From NCBI GenBank assembly GCA_902542235.1, contig CACBTT010000009.1:1-38603 (forward strand): a stretch of DNA of 38,603 nucleotides. Reading direction: 5' to 3'. The first letter of the stretch is position 1. Every line of letters starts with the position of its first letter. Both the position numbers and the translations under genes were made by a program. The notes under the pieces are model-generated. The model was not told the origin of the DNA and did not search any database. It was given only the letters and a program-made list of their open reading frames with translations. This DNA comes from an uncultured Pelagibacteraceae bacterium. Its GTDB lineage: Bacteria; Pseudomonadota; Alphaproteobacteria; Pelagibacterales; Pelagibacteraceae. Of this stretch, positions 7,332 to 16,936 are shown piece after piece.

Positions 7332-8258
7332 ATGAAGAGAATTTTTTTTCTTTTATTAATCTCTTTTTTCTTTATTCAGATTTCTAATGCTAAAAGTTAT
7401 AGAATTGGAGATGTTATTACAAATAACATCGAATTTAGTAAAAAATATATATTTGAATTACCATCAGGATCTTGGACTGTTGCGGATAGATATTCATATA
7501 GCTATTACGGGATATTGACTAAAGGTTATAGATTATTAAAAATTATAAATGGTAAAGCAGTAGAAGGTTTTTCAATAGGAGAATTGAAAGTCCCTGTTAA
7601 ATGGCAGTCACAATTAAACTCAGCTCTATATGAAATTGTCTTCAAAAATAAATATGATGGTTGTTATGAAAAGCCAGAATATTATATCCTAGAATTTTTT
7701 GCTAAAGGTTCAAGCCATAACTGTTTTTGGATTGCACATGAAGATGTATATAAAGAATTATTTGATCCAGAAGATCCAGAAATAAGAGGAGTTAATGCTC
7801 AGTACAAAGCTTGGTTAAGAAATAATGGAGTAGAATTACCAAAAGTTGCAATTGGTAGTAGTCATAGTTACTTTTCAAGACTAACTGGTGGTAAATGGTT
7901 TGTATTAAGTCATGGATTTGATCCAGAATACTTAGGTGCACCAAAAAGTAAATTTATTTCTGAAGATAGATCAGAATATCATAAATATAATATATCTGAT
8001 TTTCCTGAACACAAAATTATTATGGAAAAAGTCATTTCAATAGGAGCAGTACGTCATAAAAAATTTGAGTTAGAAGTTGGCGCTAAAGATCATCATAAAA
8101 TAAATTTAGAAAAATATGTAAAAAACTTTGACACTGATAAAGTATCAGTAGGAGAAGATAATATTTTATCAAAATTAAACAAGTTAAAAAAACTTTATGA
8201 TAGCGGAGTATTGACTGAGGACGAATTCAAAAAAGCTAAAAATAAAATATTAAATTAA
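7332..8258 (+). CDS. secreted protein of unknown function with C-terminal SHOCT-like motif
   Basis: 308 residues from ATG at 7332 (the frame is open further upstream into fabI, but the signal peptide sets the start). Residues 1-20 (MKRIFFLLLISFFFIQISNA) form a clear signal peptide. The body, about 20-260, has no domain I recognise; it has many aromatic residues (DRYSYSYYG) and three cysteines (NKYDGCYEKP, SSHNCFW and none paired obviously). The last 30 residues, LSKLNKLKKLYDSGVLTEDEFKKAK, are a typical SHOCT short helical hairpin, a motif found at the ends of many bacterial proteins, often envelope or oligomerising ones. It starts 4 nt after fabI and overlaps the next gene by one base, so it is probably co-expressed with the fab genes. 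Confidence 0.75.
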   Translation: MKRIFFLLLISFFFIQISNAKSYRIGDVITNNIEFSKKYIFELPSGSWTVADRYSYSYYGILTKGYRLLKIINGKAVEGFSIGELKVPVKWQSQLNSALYEIVFKNKYDGCYEKPEYYILEFFAKGSSHNCFWIAHEDVYKELFDPEDPEIRGVNAQYKAWLRNNGVELPKVAIGSSHSYFSRLTGGKWFVLSHGFDPEYLGAPKSKFISEDRSEYHKYNISDFPEHKIIMEKVISIGAVRHKKFELEVGAKDHHKINLEKYVKNFDTDKVSVGEDNILSKLNKLKKLYDSGVLTEDEFKKAKNKILN

Positions 8259-8647
8259 TGATAAGTCAAATTAGCCTTTATCTAACCAGTATAATATTGG
8301 GAATTATGCTCTTCTTTTCTTTTGTTGTAGCACCTGTTACTTTCAGTGTATTAAACGAAGAAAATGCTAGAAAATTTATAAGAAAAATATTTCCTTATTA
8401 CTACACTGTTAATTTAGCTATTAGTATTTTAGTTTTAATTTGCTTTATTATTCTGAAAACTTTTTTCTTAGATTTTTATTTAATTTTAAGTGTAGCAATA
8501 TTATTTGCTGTATCTAATTTTGTACTAATGCCGCTTATAAATAGGTATAGAGATGAAAAGCAAGATAAAAAATTTAAACAGTCACACTTTGTTTCTGTGG
8601 TAATAAATTTTGTGCAAATGATTTCCTTAGTAATTATATTAATTTAA
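8258..8647 (+). CDS. DUF4149-like four-helix membrane protein
   Basis: 129 residues with about four membrane segments (roughly 5-27, 47-67, 69-92 and 108-128). The first helix ends in SFVVAPVTFSVL, the hallmark of DUF4149/TMEM205-like proteins (FxxAPxxF), followed by NEENARKFIRKIFPYYY. Function of the family is unknown. It starts within the stop codon of the upstream SHOCT-tailed gene (TAATG). Its stop overlaps the stop of a frameshifted minus-strand gene. Confidence 0.7.
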   Translation: MISQISLYLTSIILGIMLFFSFVVAPVTFSVLNEENARKFIRKIFPYYYTVNLAISILVLICFIILKTFFLDFYLILSVAILFAVSNFVLMPLINRYRDEKQDKKFKQSHFVSVVINFVQMISLVIILI

Positions 8648-8792
8648 AAAGAATTAATTATACCTAAGCCAAAAGTTATAAAAATACCTAACCAAATTAA
8701 ACCTTTAAAAAAAACACAAAACTACTAAGAAATAAATATCTTCCATATTTATTTTTTAGTATTTCAAATTTAAAGTATTTTAGAAGTTTCAT
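8644..8792 (-). pseudogene. small membrane protein gene broken at an 8-T homopolymer
   Basis: On the minus strand ATG at 8792 opens MKLLKYFKFEILKNKYGRY followed by LFLSSFVFF, then runs into a run of eight T (bases 8714-8707) and stops six codons after entering it. Adding one T restores a frame that continues FKGLIWLGIFITFGLGIINSF to TAA at 8646-8644, giving a coherent 49-residue protein: basic N-terminus, then two hydrophobic stretches. Both halves have protein-like composition and the join is exactly at the homopolymer. It may be a recent pseudogene, a sequencing or assembly error, or a gene read by slippage. Otherwise the 172-nt space between 8647 and 8820 holds nothing I can identify. Confidence 0.5.
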
Positions 8793-8819
8793 CTTATTAA
8801 GATTTATTACAATGATTTT

Positions 8820-9182
8820 CTACTTTATCTTTTCCCACTCTTTTATTCCGCCACTGATATTTTTGACATTTTTAACCCCCATATCTTTCATAGTTTTGGT
8901 TGCTAATGTTCCTTGTCCACCAACACCACAAAAAACTACATATTCTTTATCGGGATTATTTTTAAAAATATCATTTTCTAAAGGACTGCCTTCTGCTAAA
9001 TAAAATTCTAATAAACCTCTATCTAGGTGAATCGCATTACCGATAGTGCCTTTTAAAAAGCTTTCTTTATCCCTAACATCGATAAATTGAACATTCGGGT
9101 CATTTAGCTTTTCTTTTGCTTCAGTAGCGCTGATATTTTCAATTTCATTCTTTACACTCATTAAATCATCAAATTTTTTCAT
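8820..9182 (-). CDS. rhodanese-like sulfurtransferase domain protein
   Basis: 120 residues, a single rhodanese domain. The CH2A-like segment VQFIDVRDKESFLKGTIGNAIH is near residues 33-54. The active-site loop is CGVGGQG at about 84-90, with the persulfide-forming cysteine present; the loop is shorter in basic residues than the usual CRSGxRS, so its substrate may differ. ISGGIKEWEK ends the domain. No signal peptide. A strong AGGAG (9187-9191) lies 4 nt before ATG. It is 15 nt downstream of pnp and is the last gene of the nusA-pnp series. Confidence 0.85.
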   Translation of the reverse strand: MKKFDDLMSVKNEIENISATEAKEKLNDPNVQFIDVRDKESFLKGTIGNAIHLDRGLLEFYLAEGSPLENDIFKNNPDKEYVVFCGVGGQGTLATKTMKDMGVKNVKNISGGIKEWEKIK

Positions 9183-9197
9183 ATTTCTCCTGTAAAT

Positions 9198-11270
9198 TTA
9201 TATTGCAGCTTGTTTAATTGATAACTTAACTTTTCCTCTATCAAAGCCGATTACTTTAACTTTAACTTCATCACCTTCTTTTACAACATCAGTCACTTTG
9301 CCAACTCTTTTGTCAGCAAGCTCAGATATATGTACAAGACCATCTTGTTTTCCAAGAAAATTTACAAATGCACCAAACTCCATAATTTTCATAACTTTGC
9401 CATTATAAATTTTATTAAGCTCAGCTTTTGCAGTTAAATCTTTAATCATTTGCATTGCTTTGTTTCTAGACTCTTCATCTGGAGCAGCTACTGTGACTTC
9501 ACCTTCGTCATTAATGTCAACTTTTGCACCTGACAATTCAACTATTTCTCTTATAGTTGCTCCACCTTTTCCAATAACTGTAGCAATATCTTTCTTATCT
9601 ACAGTGATTTTTTCCATTTTTGGTGTATGTTTTCCGACATCATCTCTTGATTTAGATAGAGCTTTGTTCATTTCGCCTAAGATATGAATTCTTCCATCTT
9701 TTGCCTGTTTTAGAGCTTGCTCCATAATTTCAAATGTTATTCCAGTAATTTTAATATCCATTTGAAGAGATGTTATTCCGTCTTTAGTTCCAGCAACTTT
9801 AAAATCCATGTCACCTAGGTGATCTTCATCTCCTAGAATATCTGAAAGAACACTAAATTCTTCCCCTTCTTTAATTAATCCCATTGCAATACCAGCAACT
9901 GGCTCTTTAATTGGTACACCTGCATCCATCAATGCTAAAGACGAACCACAAACAGTTGCCATAGATGAAGAACCATTTGACTCAGTTATCTCTGATACAA
10001 TTCTAAATGTATATGGAAAACTTTCCTTTGTAGGTAAAGAAGAATTTATTGCTCTCCAAGCTAATTTCCCATGACCAATTTCTCTTCTTCCAGTACCTAT
10101 TCTTCCTGTCTCTCCAACAGAAAAAGGTGGAAAATTATAATGAAGCATAAATCTTTCTTTTTGTAACCCTTCAAGACTTTCTATTTTCTGCTCATCATCA
10201 GATGTACCAAGTGTAGTTGTAACTATTGCTTGGGTTTCTCCTCTAGTAAATAAAGCGGAGCCATGTACTCTTGGAAGAATTCCAACTTCACACATAATTG
10301 GTCTAACATCTGCAAGACCTCTACCATCAATTCTATTTTTATTTTTAAGAATATCTGTTCTTACGATTCTTTTTTCTAAATTTTTAAGTTCAGAATTTAC
10401 ATCAAGATCTGTATAATTTTCGTCTTCTTCATAAAGCTTTTTTGCTTTATCAGTTATCTCAGAAATTAAATTTGATCTTTCCTGTTTATCTTTTATTGAA
10501 AATGCTTTTTTAAGTTCCTCAGTAAATTCGCTTTCCAATTTATTTTTTACTTCTGAAAGATCTTTTTTCTCTACTACCCAATCAGGTTTTTTGCATTCTT
10601 TGGCTAGATCCTCGATCATCTCGATTACAGGAACAAACCCTTCGTGACCGAACTTAACAGCATTTAACATTTCCTCTTCAGTTAAACCACTTGCTTCGGA
10701 CTCAACCATTAAAACCGCATCTTTTGTTCCAGCCACCACAAGATCTAATTTAGAATCTTTAAGTTGTCCTTTGGTAGGGTTAAGAACGTATTCTCCTTTA
10801 ATAAAGCCAACTCTAGACGCACCTACTGGGCCTAAAAATGGCATTCCTGAAATTGCCAAAGCTGCTGATGAAGCAATTATTGATAAAATATCTGCTTCGT
10901 TCTCTTTGTCATAAGATATCACAGTTGGTAGTACCTGAACTTCGTTTTTAAATTCATCTGGGAATAATGGTCTAATAGGTCTATCAATTAATCTTGAAAT
11001 TAATGTTTCACTATCTGTTGGTCTCGCTTCTCTTTTAAAATATCCGCCCGGAATTTTACCAGCTGCGTAATATTTTTCTTGATAATTTACTGACAAAGGA
11101 AAGTAATCCATATCTGGATTTACTTTTTTGGCTCCAACTGCAGTTGCTAAAACTACTGTTTCTCCACACTGAGCGATGATTGCACCATCTGCTTGTCTTG
11201 CTATTTTACCTGTTTCTAAACTAATTTTTTTTCCTGCTACTTCTATTTCTTTCTTTACAACTTTAAACAT
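9198..11270 (-). CDS. pnp: polyribonucleotide nucleotidyltransferase (PNPase)
   Basis: 690 residues, full length. It degrades RNA 3' to 5' with phosphate. Domains: first RNase PH core to about 215, helical linker to about 310, second RNase PH core about 310-545 ([15 protein letters not shown] and [19 protein letters not shown]), KH domain with [11 protein letters not shown] near 563-573, and a C-terminal S1 domain around 615-690 ([16 protein letters not shown]). Its start codon abuts the rpsO stop with no intervening base, so the long rpsO-pnp leader with an RNase III site known from E. coli cannot exist here. pnp autoregulation, if any, must use another signal. Confidence 0.97.
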   Translation of the reverse strand: MFKVVKKEIEVAGKKISLETGKIARQADGAIIAQCGETVVLATAVGAKKVNPDMDYFPLSVNYQEKYYAAGKIPGGYFKREARPTDSETLISRLIDRPIRPLFPDEFKNEVQVLPTVISYDKENEADILSIIASSAALAISGMPFLGPVGASRVGFIKGEYVLNPTKGQLKDSKLDLVVAGTKDAVLMVESEASGLTEEEMLNAVKFGHEGFVPVIEMIEDLAKECKKPDWVVEKKDLSEVKNKLESEFTEELKKAFSIKDKQERSNLISEITDKAKKLYEEDENYTDLDVNSELKNLEKRIVRTDILKNKNRIDGRGLADVRPIMCEVGILPRVHGSALFTRGETQAIVTTTLGTSDDEQKIESLEGLQKERFMLHYNFPPFSVGETGRIGTGRREIGHGKLAWRAINSSLPTKESFPYTFRIVSEITESNGSSSMATVCGSSLALMDAGVPIKEPVAGIAMGLIKEGEEFSVLSDILGDEDHLGDMDFKVAGTKDGITSLQMDIKITGITFEIMEQALKQAKDGRIHILGEMNKALSKSRDDVGKHTPKMEKITVDKKDIATVIGKGGATIREIVELSGAKVDINDEGEVTVAAPDEESRNKAMQMIKDLTAKAELNKIYNGKVMKIMEFGAFVNFLGKQDGLVHISELADKRVGKVTDVVKEGDEVKVKVIGFDRGKVKLSIKQAAI

Positions 11271-11519
11271 TTACTTCCTTAAATTTAATTTTGATATTAC
11301 TTCTTTATAAGACTCCATTTTATTTTTCTTTAAATAGTCTAATAATTTTTTTCTTCTATTTACTGCTCTTAAAAGTCCAACAGATGAATGTTTATCTTTT
11401 TTGAACTGCTTAATATGTTTGGACAAGTTCTCAATTTTATCAGTTAGTTGAGCAACCTGAACCTCTGAAGAACCTGTATCATTTTCGTGGATTGTTAGTT
11501 CTTTTGATTTATTTACCAT
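11271..11519 (-). CDS. rpsO: 30S ribosomal protein S15
   Basis: 82 residues, against 89 in E. coli; the shortfall is in the N-terminal helix. It binds the central domain of 16S rRNA and starts platform assembly. The signature NDTGSSEVQVAQLT and GLLRAVNRRKKLLDYLKK are present, as is the C-terminal Y-x-x-x-I-x-x-L-x-L-R. AAGGA lies about 8 nt before the start. It lies between rbfA (9-nt gap) and pnp (0-nt gap). truB, usually found next to rbfA and rpsO in related alphaproteobacteria, is not in between. Confidence 0.96.
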   Translation of the reverse strand: MVNKSKELTIHENDTGSSEVQVAQLTDKIENLSKHIKQFKKDKHSSVGLLRAVNRRKKLLDYLKKNKMESYKEVISKLNLRK

Positions 11520-11528
11520 TTTTTTTCC

Positions 11529-11894
11529 TTATTTATTAGTTTGTTTTATTAAATTTTCAATTTTTTCTGCATAATCAAAGGAATCATCTTTTACGAAAAA
11601 TAGTTTTGGTAAAAATTTCATAACTATCTTTTTTGATAAGACTTTTCTTATTACAAATGAAAATTCTTTTAATTTAGCAACAACTTCTTCGGCATCTTTT
11701 CCGCCTAAAGGTATTACAAAAATTTTTGCTGTTTTTAAATCTGGAGACATTCTAACTTCAGTGACTGTTATCTCTTTGGTGGATAAGTTTGGTAATTTAG
11801 CTTCATCTCTGATAAATAACATTCCTAAGGCCTGTTTAATCATTTCACCAACTCTTAATTGTCTTTGGGTTACTGGTTTTCCTAGATTAGTCAT
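11529..11894 (-). CDS. rbfA: ribosome-binding factor A
   Basis: 121 residues. RbfA binds immature 30S subunits and helps process the 5' end of 16S rRNA. Family features are the N-terminal RQLRVGEMIKQALGMLF, the KH-like fold with ITVTEVRMSPDLKTAKIFV, and LSKKIVMKFLPKLFFVKDDSFD near the end. Its ATG overlaps the infB stop by one base, so the two are likely translated in a coupled way. Confidence 0.95.
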   Translation of the reverse strand: MTNLGKPVTQRQLRVGEMIKQALGMLFIRDEAKLPNLSTKEITVTEVRMSPDLKTAKIFVIPLGGKDAEEVVAKLKEFSFVIRKVLSKKIVMKFLPKLFFVKDDSFDYAEKIENLIKQTNK

Positions 11895-14113
11895 TATATT
11901 GTTCTCTCTATTATTGTAGAATTATAAACTTCGATTACGTCTTTTTTCTGGAAATCGACAAAATCCTTAAGTGTTATTCCACATTCAAGTCCTGCAGATA
12001 CCTGTTTAGTTTGGTTTTTTTCTCTAAATATTGAGCCTATTTTTCCGTTAAAAATTATAACACCATCTCTAATTACCCTTGCATTTGAGTCTTGGGTGAT
12101 TTCACCATCGGTTACCTTTGATCCTGCTACTTTACCAACTTTTGAAACTTTAAATATTTCAAGTATCTCCGCTGTTCCAATAATTTTTTCATCAACTTCT
12201 GGGGTTAATAGACCAGACATTTTACTTTTTATGAAATCTAATAATTCATAAATAATATTAAAATTTGATATGGTAATTTTTTCTTGTTCAGCTCTTTTTT
12301 TAGCTTCTTTGCTAGGTTTTACATTAAATGCAATGATTACCGCGTTAGATGCTTTAGCTAAAGTAACATCGGTCTCTGTAACCATTCCGATGTCTGATAA
12401 AAGTATCTTCGGTTTTACTTCATCATTTTTAATTTCATTTATTGCATTTTTTATTGCTTCTGTAGAGCCATGTACATCTGATTTTATAATAATATTTAAT
12501 TCTTCTGATAATGTGTCTTTAAATGCAGAGTCTTGAGTTACAAAAGATAATGGATTTTTGATTTCCTTTGCTTCCTGTATTCTTCCATCACAAAGAGATT
12601 TTGCCTCTTTTTCGTTCTTTAGTACTATGAAATCATCACCTGATTTAGCTGCTCCATTTATACCTAATATTTCAATTGGTGTAGCCGGTTCTGCTTTATC
12701 AATTTGTATTCCTTGATCGTTTATTATGGCTCTCACTTTTCCCCACTTTAAACCACTAACAAAAAAATCACCTTTATTTAAAGTACCAGCAGTTACGATT
12801 ACATTTGCAATTGGTCCTCTTCCAATATCAATTTTAGATTCTAGGACAACGCCTTTTGCATTAGTATCAAAATCGGTTTTGAGATCTAATATTTCTGCTT
12901 GTAAAGTAATACTCTCAATTAATTTATCTAAGTTTTGTTCTGTCTTGGTTGATATTTCAACCATCAAAGTATCTCCTGACAAATCTTCAGCTATTAACTC
13001 GTATTCTAAAAGTTGGTTTTTAATCTTTTGAGGATCTGCATCAGGAAGGTCGCACTTGTTGATTGCTACAACTATAGGTACTTTAGCAGCTTTTGCATGT
13101 TTTATCGACTCTATTGTTTGAGGTTTCACACCATCATCAGCAGCTACAACAAGAATAACTATATCAGTTAATTTCGAACCTCTTGCTCTCATTTCAGTAA
13201 ATGCAGCGTGGCCAGGAGTATCTATAAATGTAATTTTGTTTTCCCCATATTTAATTTGATATGCTCCGATATGTTGTGTAATGCCACCAAATTCACCTGA
13301 AACAACATTTGCTTTTCTTAGTACATCTAATACAGAAGTCTTACCATGATCTACGTGACCCATAACTGTTACTATTGGAGGTCGACTTTTTAAATTTTGT
13401 GTCCTAATTTCTTTAATTTTTTCTAAAATTTCCTCTGCTTTTTTCTCTTTAACTGGGTTATGTCCAAATTCTTTAACTAAATATTCTGCTGTATCTGCAT
13501 CAATTGTATGATTGATTGTTACTGTTACCCCCATACTCATCAGATGTTTGATTATACTACTTGATTGTTCTGCCATTCTATTCGCTAATTCTCTTATAGT
13601 AATTACTTCTGGTATATTTATATCTCTTTTAACTGGTTTAAAATTCTCTTTTGTTTCCTCTTTATTTAATAATCTATTTTCTTTTTGCTTCGCTCTTTTT
13701 AATGAAGCTAAGCTTCTCGATTTAATTCCAATTTCATCTCCACTCAGAGCTCTTGAAACAGTTAGTTTTAATTCCCTTCTTTTACCTCCCAATTTATTAG
13801 ATTTGTTATCTTTTTGTACATTTTCACCTTTCAATCTCCTTGTAGCTCTTTGTTCTGCTAGTTTTCTTCTTTCAAAATCAGATGTAACTGGTGTGGGGGC
13901 TTTTAAAAAACCTGATTTTTTCGATATGAATGAATTTTGTGATTTATTCTCTGCAGTTTGTGAACCTCTAGAAAAATTTGGTTTACCTCCAAATCTTGAG
14001 GATTTTTTCTCAATTACTACAGCATTTTTTGAATGGGATTTAGCCTGTTCTATACTATTAATTGTTTTCTTGGAAGCACCTGAAATTGATAACTTTAATT
14101 TTTTCTTTTCCAT
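11894..14113 (-). CDS. infB: translation initiation factor IF-2
   Basis: 739 residues, short for IF-2 because the N-terminal region (about 1-160, rich in lysine, serine and asparagine) is reduced. An IF2_N domain covers roughly 165-215. The GTPase domain has GHVDHGKT at 252-259, DTPGH, and NKCD. Domains II, III and IV follow, the last ending in [21 protein letters not shown]. It places initiator fMet-tRNA on the 30S subunit. It starts 10 nt after nusA; ylxR, often between these genes, is absent. Confidence 0.97.
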   Translation of the reverse strand: MEKKKLKLSISGASKKTINSIEQAKSHSKNAVVIEKKSSRFGGKPNFSRGSQTAENKSQNSFISKKSGFLKAPTPVTSDFERRKLAEQRATRRLKGENVQKDNKSNKLGGKRRELKLTVSRALSGDEIGIKSRSLASLKRAKQKENRLLNKEETKENFKPVKRDINIPEVITIRELANRMAEQSSSIIKHLMSMGVTVTINHTIDADTAEYLVKEFGHNPVKEKKAEEILEKIKEIRTQNLKSRPPIVTVMGHVDHGKTSVLDVLRKANVVSGEFGGITQHIGAYQIKYGENKITFIDTPGHAAFTEMRARGSKLTDIVILVVAADDGVKPQTIESIKHAKAAKVPIVVAINKCDLPDADPQKIKNQLLEYELIAEDLSGDTLMVEISTKTEQNLDKLIESITLQAEILDLKTDFDTNAKGVVLESKIDIGRGPIANVIVTAGTLNKGDFFVSGLKWGKVRAIINDQGIQIDKAEPATPIEILGINGAAKSGDDFIVLKNEKEAKSLCDGRIQEAKEIKNPLSFVTQDSAFKDTLSEELNIIIKSDVHGSTEAIKNAINEIKNDEVKPKILLSDIGMVTETDVTLAKASNAVIIAFNVKPSKEAKKRAEQEKITISNFNIIYELLDFIKSKMSGLLTPEVDEKIIGTAEILEIFKVSKVGKVAGSKVTDGEITQDSNARVIRDGVIIFNGKIGSIFREKNQTKQVSAGLECGITLKDFVDFQKKDVIEVYNSTIIERTI

Positions 14114-14123
14114 TTTTCATCTC

Positions 14124-15677
14124 TCAATCTTGATAAATTATGTCTCTTGCAGACATAATTAAATCATCAGCTTCTTTTTTAGAAAGTGCGAAATCTTCTA
14201 AATAACCTTTTATTCTTACTCTTTCGCCTTTTACAACATCATATCCACCCGTTAATTCATCTGATGCTAAATCTGCAAAATCATTTAGTGTTAATATATT
14301 CTGTTCACCAAGTGTTACGAGCATTCCTGGAGTTAAACCTTTATGTTTAATAAGTTCATTTTCTAATCCTAAATCTTTAATCTTGTTTGCAATTTCTTCT
14401 TGATCTTTTTGATAAAATTCCTTTGCTCTATCTATTAGTTCTTTTGCTGTATCTTCTTCAATGCCTTCGATTTTAATTAAATCATCAGTTTTGCTGTCCT
14501 TTATATCATCAATCGATGAATATCCCTCAGCCACTAACAATTGTCCGAGTGTTTCATCTAACTCTAAATTTTTAACAAAATTATCTGTTTTCTCCTTAAA
14601 TTCTATTTGTCTTCTTTCGGAATCCTCTTGGTCTGTCATTATGTTAATTTCATAATTCATAAGTTTAGTGGCTAATCTAACATTTTGTCCTCTTCTACCT
14701 ATAGCCTTACTTAAGTTATCATCAGTTAATATGACATCGAGTTTTCTTGCTTCCTGATCAACATTTACTCTTTGAACTTCAGCAGGTGACAGTGCATTTG
14801 CAACAATAACGGCAGGATCCTCAGACCAGTTTACTATATCTATTTTTTCTCCCTGTAATTCATTTACCACTGCTTGTACTCTACTACCTCGCATACCTAC
14901 ACATGCACCCACAGGATCTAAAGATGTATCGATAGCTTTCACACATATCTTGGCTCTACTCCCAGGATCTCTTGAAGAAGATTTAATTTCAATTAAACCA
15001 TCGTAGATTTCAGGAACCTCTTGAATAAAAAGTTTCTCCATAAATTTCGGATGTGCTCTTGAAAGAAATATCTGTTGTCCTCGTGGCTCCCTTCTAACAT
15101 CTAAACAGTATGCTTTTATTCTGTCCCCTGGTTTAATGTTTTCTCTTGGTATCATCTCATTTTTCTGGATGATCGCTTCAGTCCTACCTAAATCTACTAT
15201 AACATTTCCAAACTCAAGTCTTTTGACTATACCACTCAAAATACTGTCTATTTTGTCTTTAAAATCATTGTATTGTCTCTCTCTTTCGGCTTCTCTAACA
15301 TTAAAACTAATGACTTGTTTAGCTGTTTGTGCAGCTATTCTTCCAAAATCAAAGGATGGTAATGGTTGGAGGACATCATCACCTATTTTTTTTTCATTAT
15401 TATTTTCATTAAGTTTAATAGCATCCCTTAATGTTATTTCTTGATTTGAATTTTCTGGTTTTTCTACTATTTTTAATATTCTAAAAATACCTATGTCTCC
15501 GCTTTCTCTATCTATCTCGACTTTTATCTCATTTTCTGAACCGAATTTTGATTTTGCAGCTTTAGCTATACCATTCTCCATAGACTCAATTATTAACTCT
15601 TTATCAATGGATTTTTCTAAAGCTACTGCTTCAGCAATTCTAATTAATTCTAGTTTATCTGCCCTTTTATTTAACAT
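14124..15677 (-). CDS. nusA: transcription termination/antitermination factor NusA
   Basis: 517 residues. NusA binds RNA polymerase and modulates pausing, intrinsic termination and antitermination. Domains: N-terminal polymerase-binding region (EAVALEKSIDKELIIESME, to about 130), S1 (about 135-205), two KH domains (about 205-350; DPVGACVGMRGSRVQAV and SKAIGRRGQNVRLA), then two helix-hairpin-helix acidic repeats to the C-terminus, the arrangement seen in proteobacteria with AR1/AR2. rimP, normally directly upstream, is absent. A strong intrinsic terminator ends only 13 nt before the ATG and no ribosome-binding site is visible between them, which suggests attenuation or weak read-through expression. 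Confidence 0.96.
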   Translation of the reverse strand: MLNKRADKLELIRIAEAVALEKSIDKELIIESMENGIAKAAKSKFGSENEIKVEIDRESGDIGIFRILKIVEKPENSNQEITLRDAIKLNENNNEKKIGDDVLQPLPSFDFGRIAAQTAKQVISFNVREAERERQYNDFKDKIDSILSGIVKRLEFGNVIVDLGRTEAIIQKNEMIPRENIKPGDRIKAYCLDVRREPRGQQIFLSRAHPKFMEKLFIQEVPEIYDGLIEIKSSSRDPGSRAKICVKAIDTSLDPVGACVGMRGSRVQAVVNELQGEKIDIVNWSEDPAVIVANALSPAEVQRVNVDQEARKLDVILTDDNLSKAIGRRGQNVRLATKLMNYEINIMTDQEDSERRQIEFKEKTDNFVKNLELDETLGQLLVAEGYSSIDDIKDSKTDDLIKIEGIEEDTAKELIDRAKEFYQKDQEEIANKIKDLGLENELIKHKGLTPGMLVTLGEQNILTLNDFADLASDELTGGYDVVKGERVRIKGYLEDFALSKKEADDLIMSARDIIYQD

Positions 15678-15690
15678 TTTTTAATTTTAC

Positions 15691-15717
15691 AAAAAAAAAT
15701 GGGCCGAAGCCCATTTT
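15691..15717 (-). terminator. intrinsic terminator with UUCG tetraloop between metK and nusA
   Basis: On the minus strand the RNA folds as AAAATGGGC-TTCG-GCCCATTTT (15717-15696), a 9-bp stem with a C(UUCG)G tetraloop, and runs into nine consecutive T (15699-15691). The GC-rich core and long U-tract make it the clearest terminator in the window. It lies 55 nt downstream of the metK stop (15773) and 13 nt upstream of the nusA start (15677). On the plus strand there is no useful T-run. Confidence 0.9.
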
Positions 15718-15772
15718 GAAATTTCAATAATACACAGAAATATATTTATTTTTTTTTGATATTCAACTCAAT

Positions 15773-16936
15773 TTAATTCTTAAATATGTCTAATTTATCA
15801 GTTTTTTCCCAAGAAAATGAACCCGCTTCGTCCGGTATTCTTCCAAAATGTCCATATGCAGCAGTTTTTTCATAAATTGGTTTATTCAATCCTAACATCT
15901 CTCTTATTCCTCTAGGACTCAAATCAAAATTTTCTTTTATAAGTTTTTCTACGTGTTTATTTTTTTCCTCATCATTATCAAATAAATCAACATAAATAGA
16001 AAGGGGTTTTGAAACTCCTATTGCATAAGCAAGTTGTATTAAGCACTTACTTGCAATCTTAGATGCAACAACATTTTTTGCCAAGTATCTAGATGCGTAA
16101 GCTGCAGATCTATCAACTTTAGTCGGATCTTTACCTGAAAAAGCTCCTCCGCCATGAGGAGCTGCTCCGCCATATGTGTCGACTATTATCTTTCTACCTG
16201 TCAATCCACTATCCCCATCTGGCCCACCAATAACAAAATTTCCAGTTGGGTTAACATAAATTTCTTTATCGTCTAATGAATTTAATAATTCTTTCGGAAT
16301 TGATCTAGCAATATAAGGTTTTACCAATTCTCTTACTTGGGCTTGATTAATATCAGGTGAATGCTGTGTTGATATAACAACTGATTTTACTGAGGAAGGT
16401 TTGCCATCAATATATTCAATTGTTATTTGGCTTTTTGAATCTGGCTCTATGTTCTTTAATTTTCCTGATTTTCTATCCTCTGCCATAAGTCTTAATATTT
16501 TGTGAGAATAATGAATTGGGGCTGGCATCAACTCTTCGGTCTCATTACATGCATATCCAAACATAATACCTTGATCTCCTGCGCCTTCATCTTTATTTCC
16601 AGAAGAGTCCACTCCCATTGCAATATCAGTTGATTGAGAGTGTAGATGACTTTCAACTAACGTTGCTTCCTTCCAAGTAAAACCTTGTTGATCATAACCA
16701 ATATCCTTAATACAATTTCTTACTTTTTGAATTAAGTCATCCTTTTTAATTTCTGGACCTCTTACTTCACCAGCTAAGACAACTTTGTTTGTTGTTGTTA
16801 AAGTTTCACAAGCAACTCTCGATTGAGGTTCGGCTGCCAAATAAGTATCTACAACCATATCTGAAATTCTATCACATACTTTATCTGGATGACCTTCGGA
16901 TACTGACTCACTAGTAAATAAGTAATCTTTTTTCAT
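15773..16936 (-). CDS. metK: S-adenosylmethionine synthetase
   Basis: 387 residues, full length. It makes S-adenosylmethionine from ATP and methionine. Signatures are the N-terminal [27 protein letters not shown] at about 115-126, and [19 protein letters not shown] at about 260-278. The ATG overlaps the stop of lnt by 4 nt (ATGA), and a GGGAG ribosome-binding site (16946-16942) lies inside the lnt end. Because lnt runs into it there is no room for a SAM riboswitch leader. A terminator follows at 15717-15691. Confidence 0.97.
   Translation of the reverse strand: MKKDYLFTSESVSEGHPDKVCDRISDMVVDTYLAAEPQSRVACETLTTTNKVVLAGEVRGPEIKKDDLIQKVRNCIKDIGYDQQGFTWKEATLVESHLHSQSTDIAMGVDSSGNKDEGAGDQGIMFGYACNETEELMPAPIHYSHKILRLMAEDRKSGKLKNIEPDSKSQITIEYIDGKPSSVKSVVISTQHSPDINQAQVRELVKPYIARSIPKELLNSLDDKEIYVNPTGNFVIGGPDGDSGLTGRKIIVDTYGGAAPHGGGAFSGKDPTKVDRSAAYASRYLAKNVVASKIASKCLIQLAYAIGVSKPLSIYVDLFDNDEEKNKHVEKLIKENFDLSPRGIREMLGLNKPIYEKTAAYGHFGRIPDEAGSFSWEKTDKLDIFKN

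Noticed and set aside
13512..14162. 216-codon plus-strand open frame opposite infB
   Set aside because: It is antisense to a clearly identified gene, and its composition is the complement of the Lys/Ser-rich IF-2 N-terminus; it has no protein-like motif.
12270..15684. Other plus-strand open frames opposite infB and nusA
   Set aside because: All are shadows of the coding strand, with no start signals or recognisable domains.
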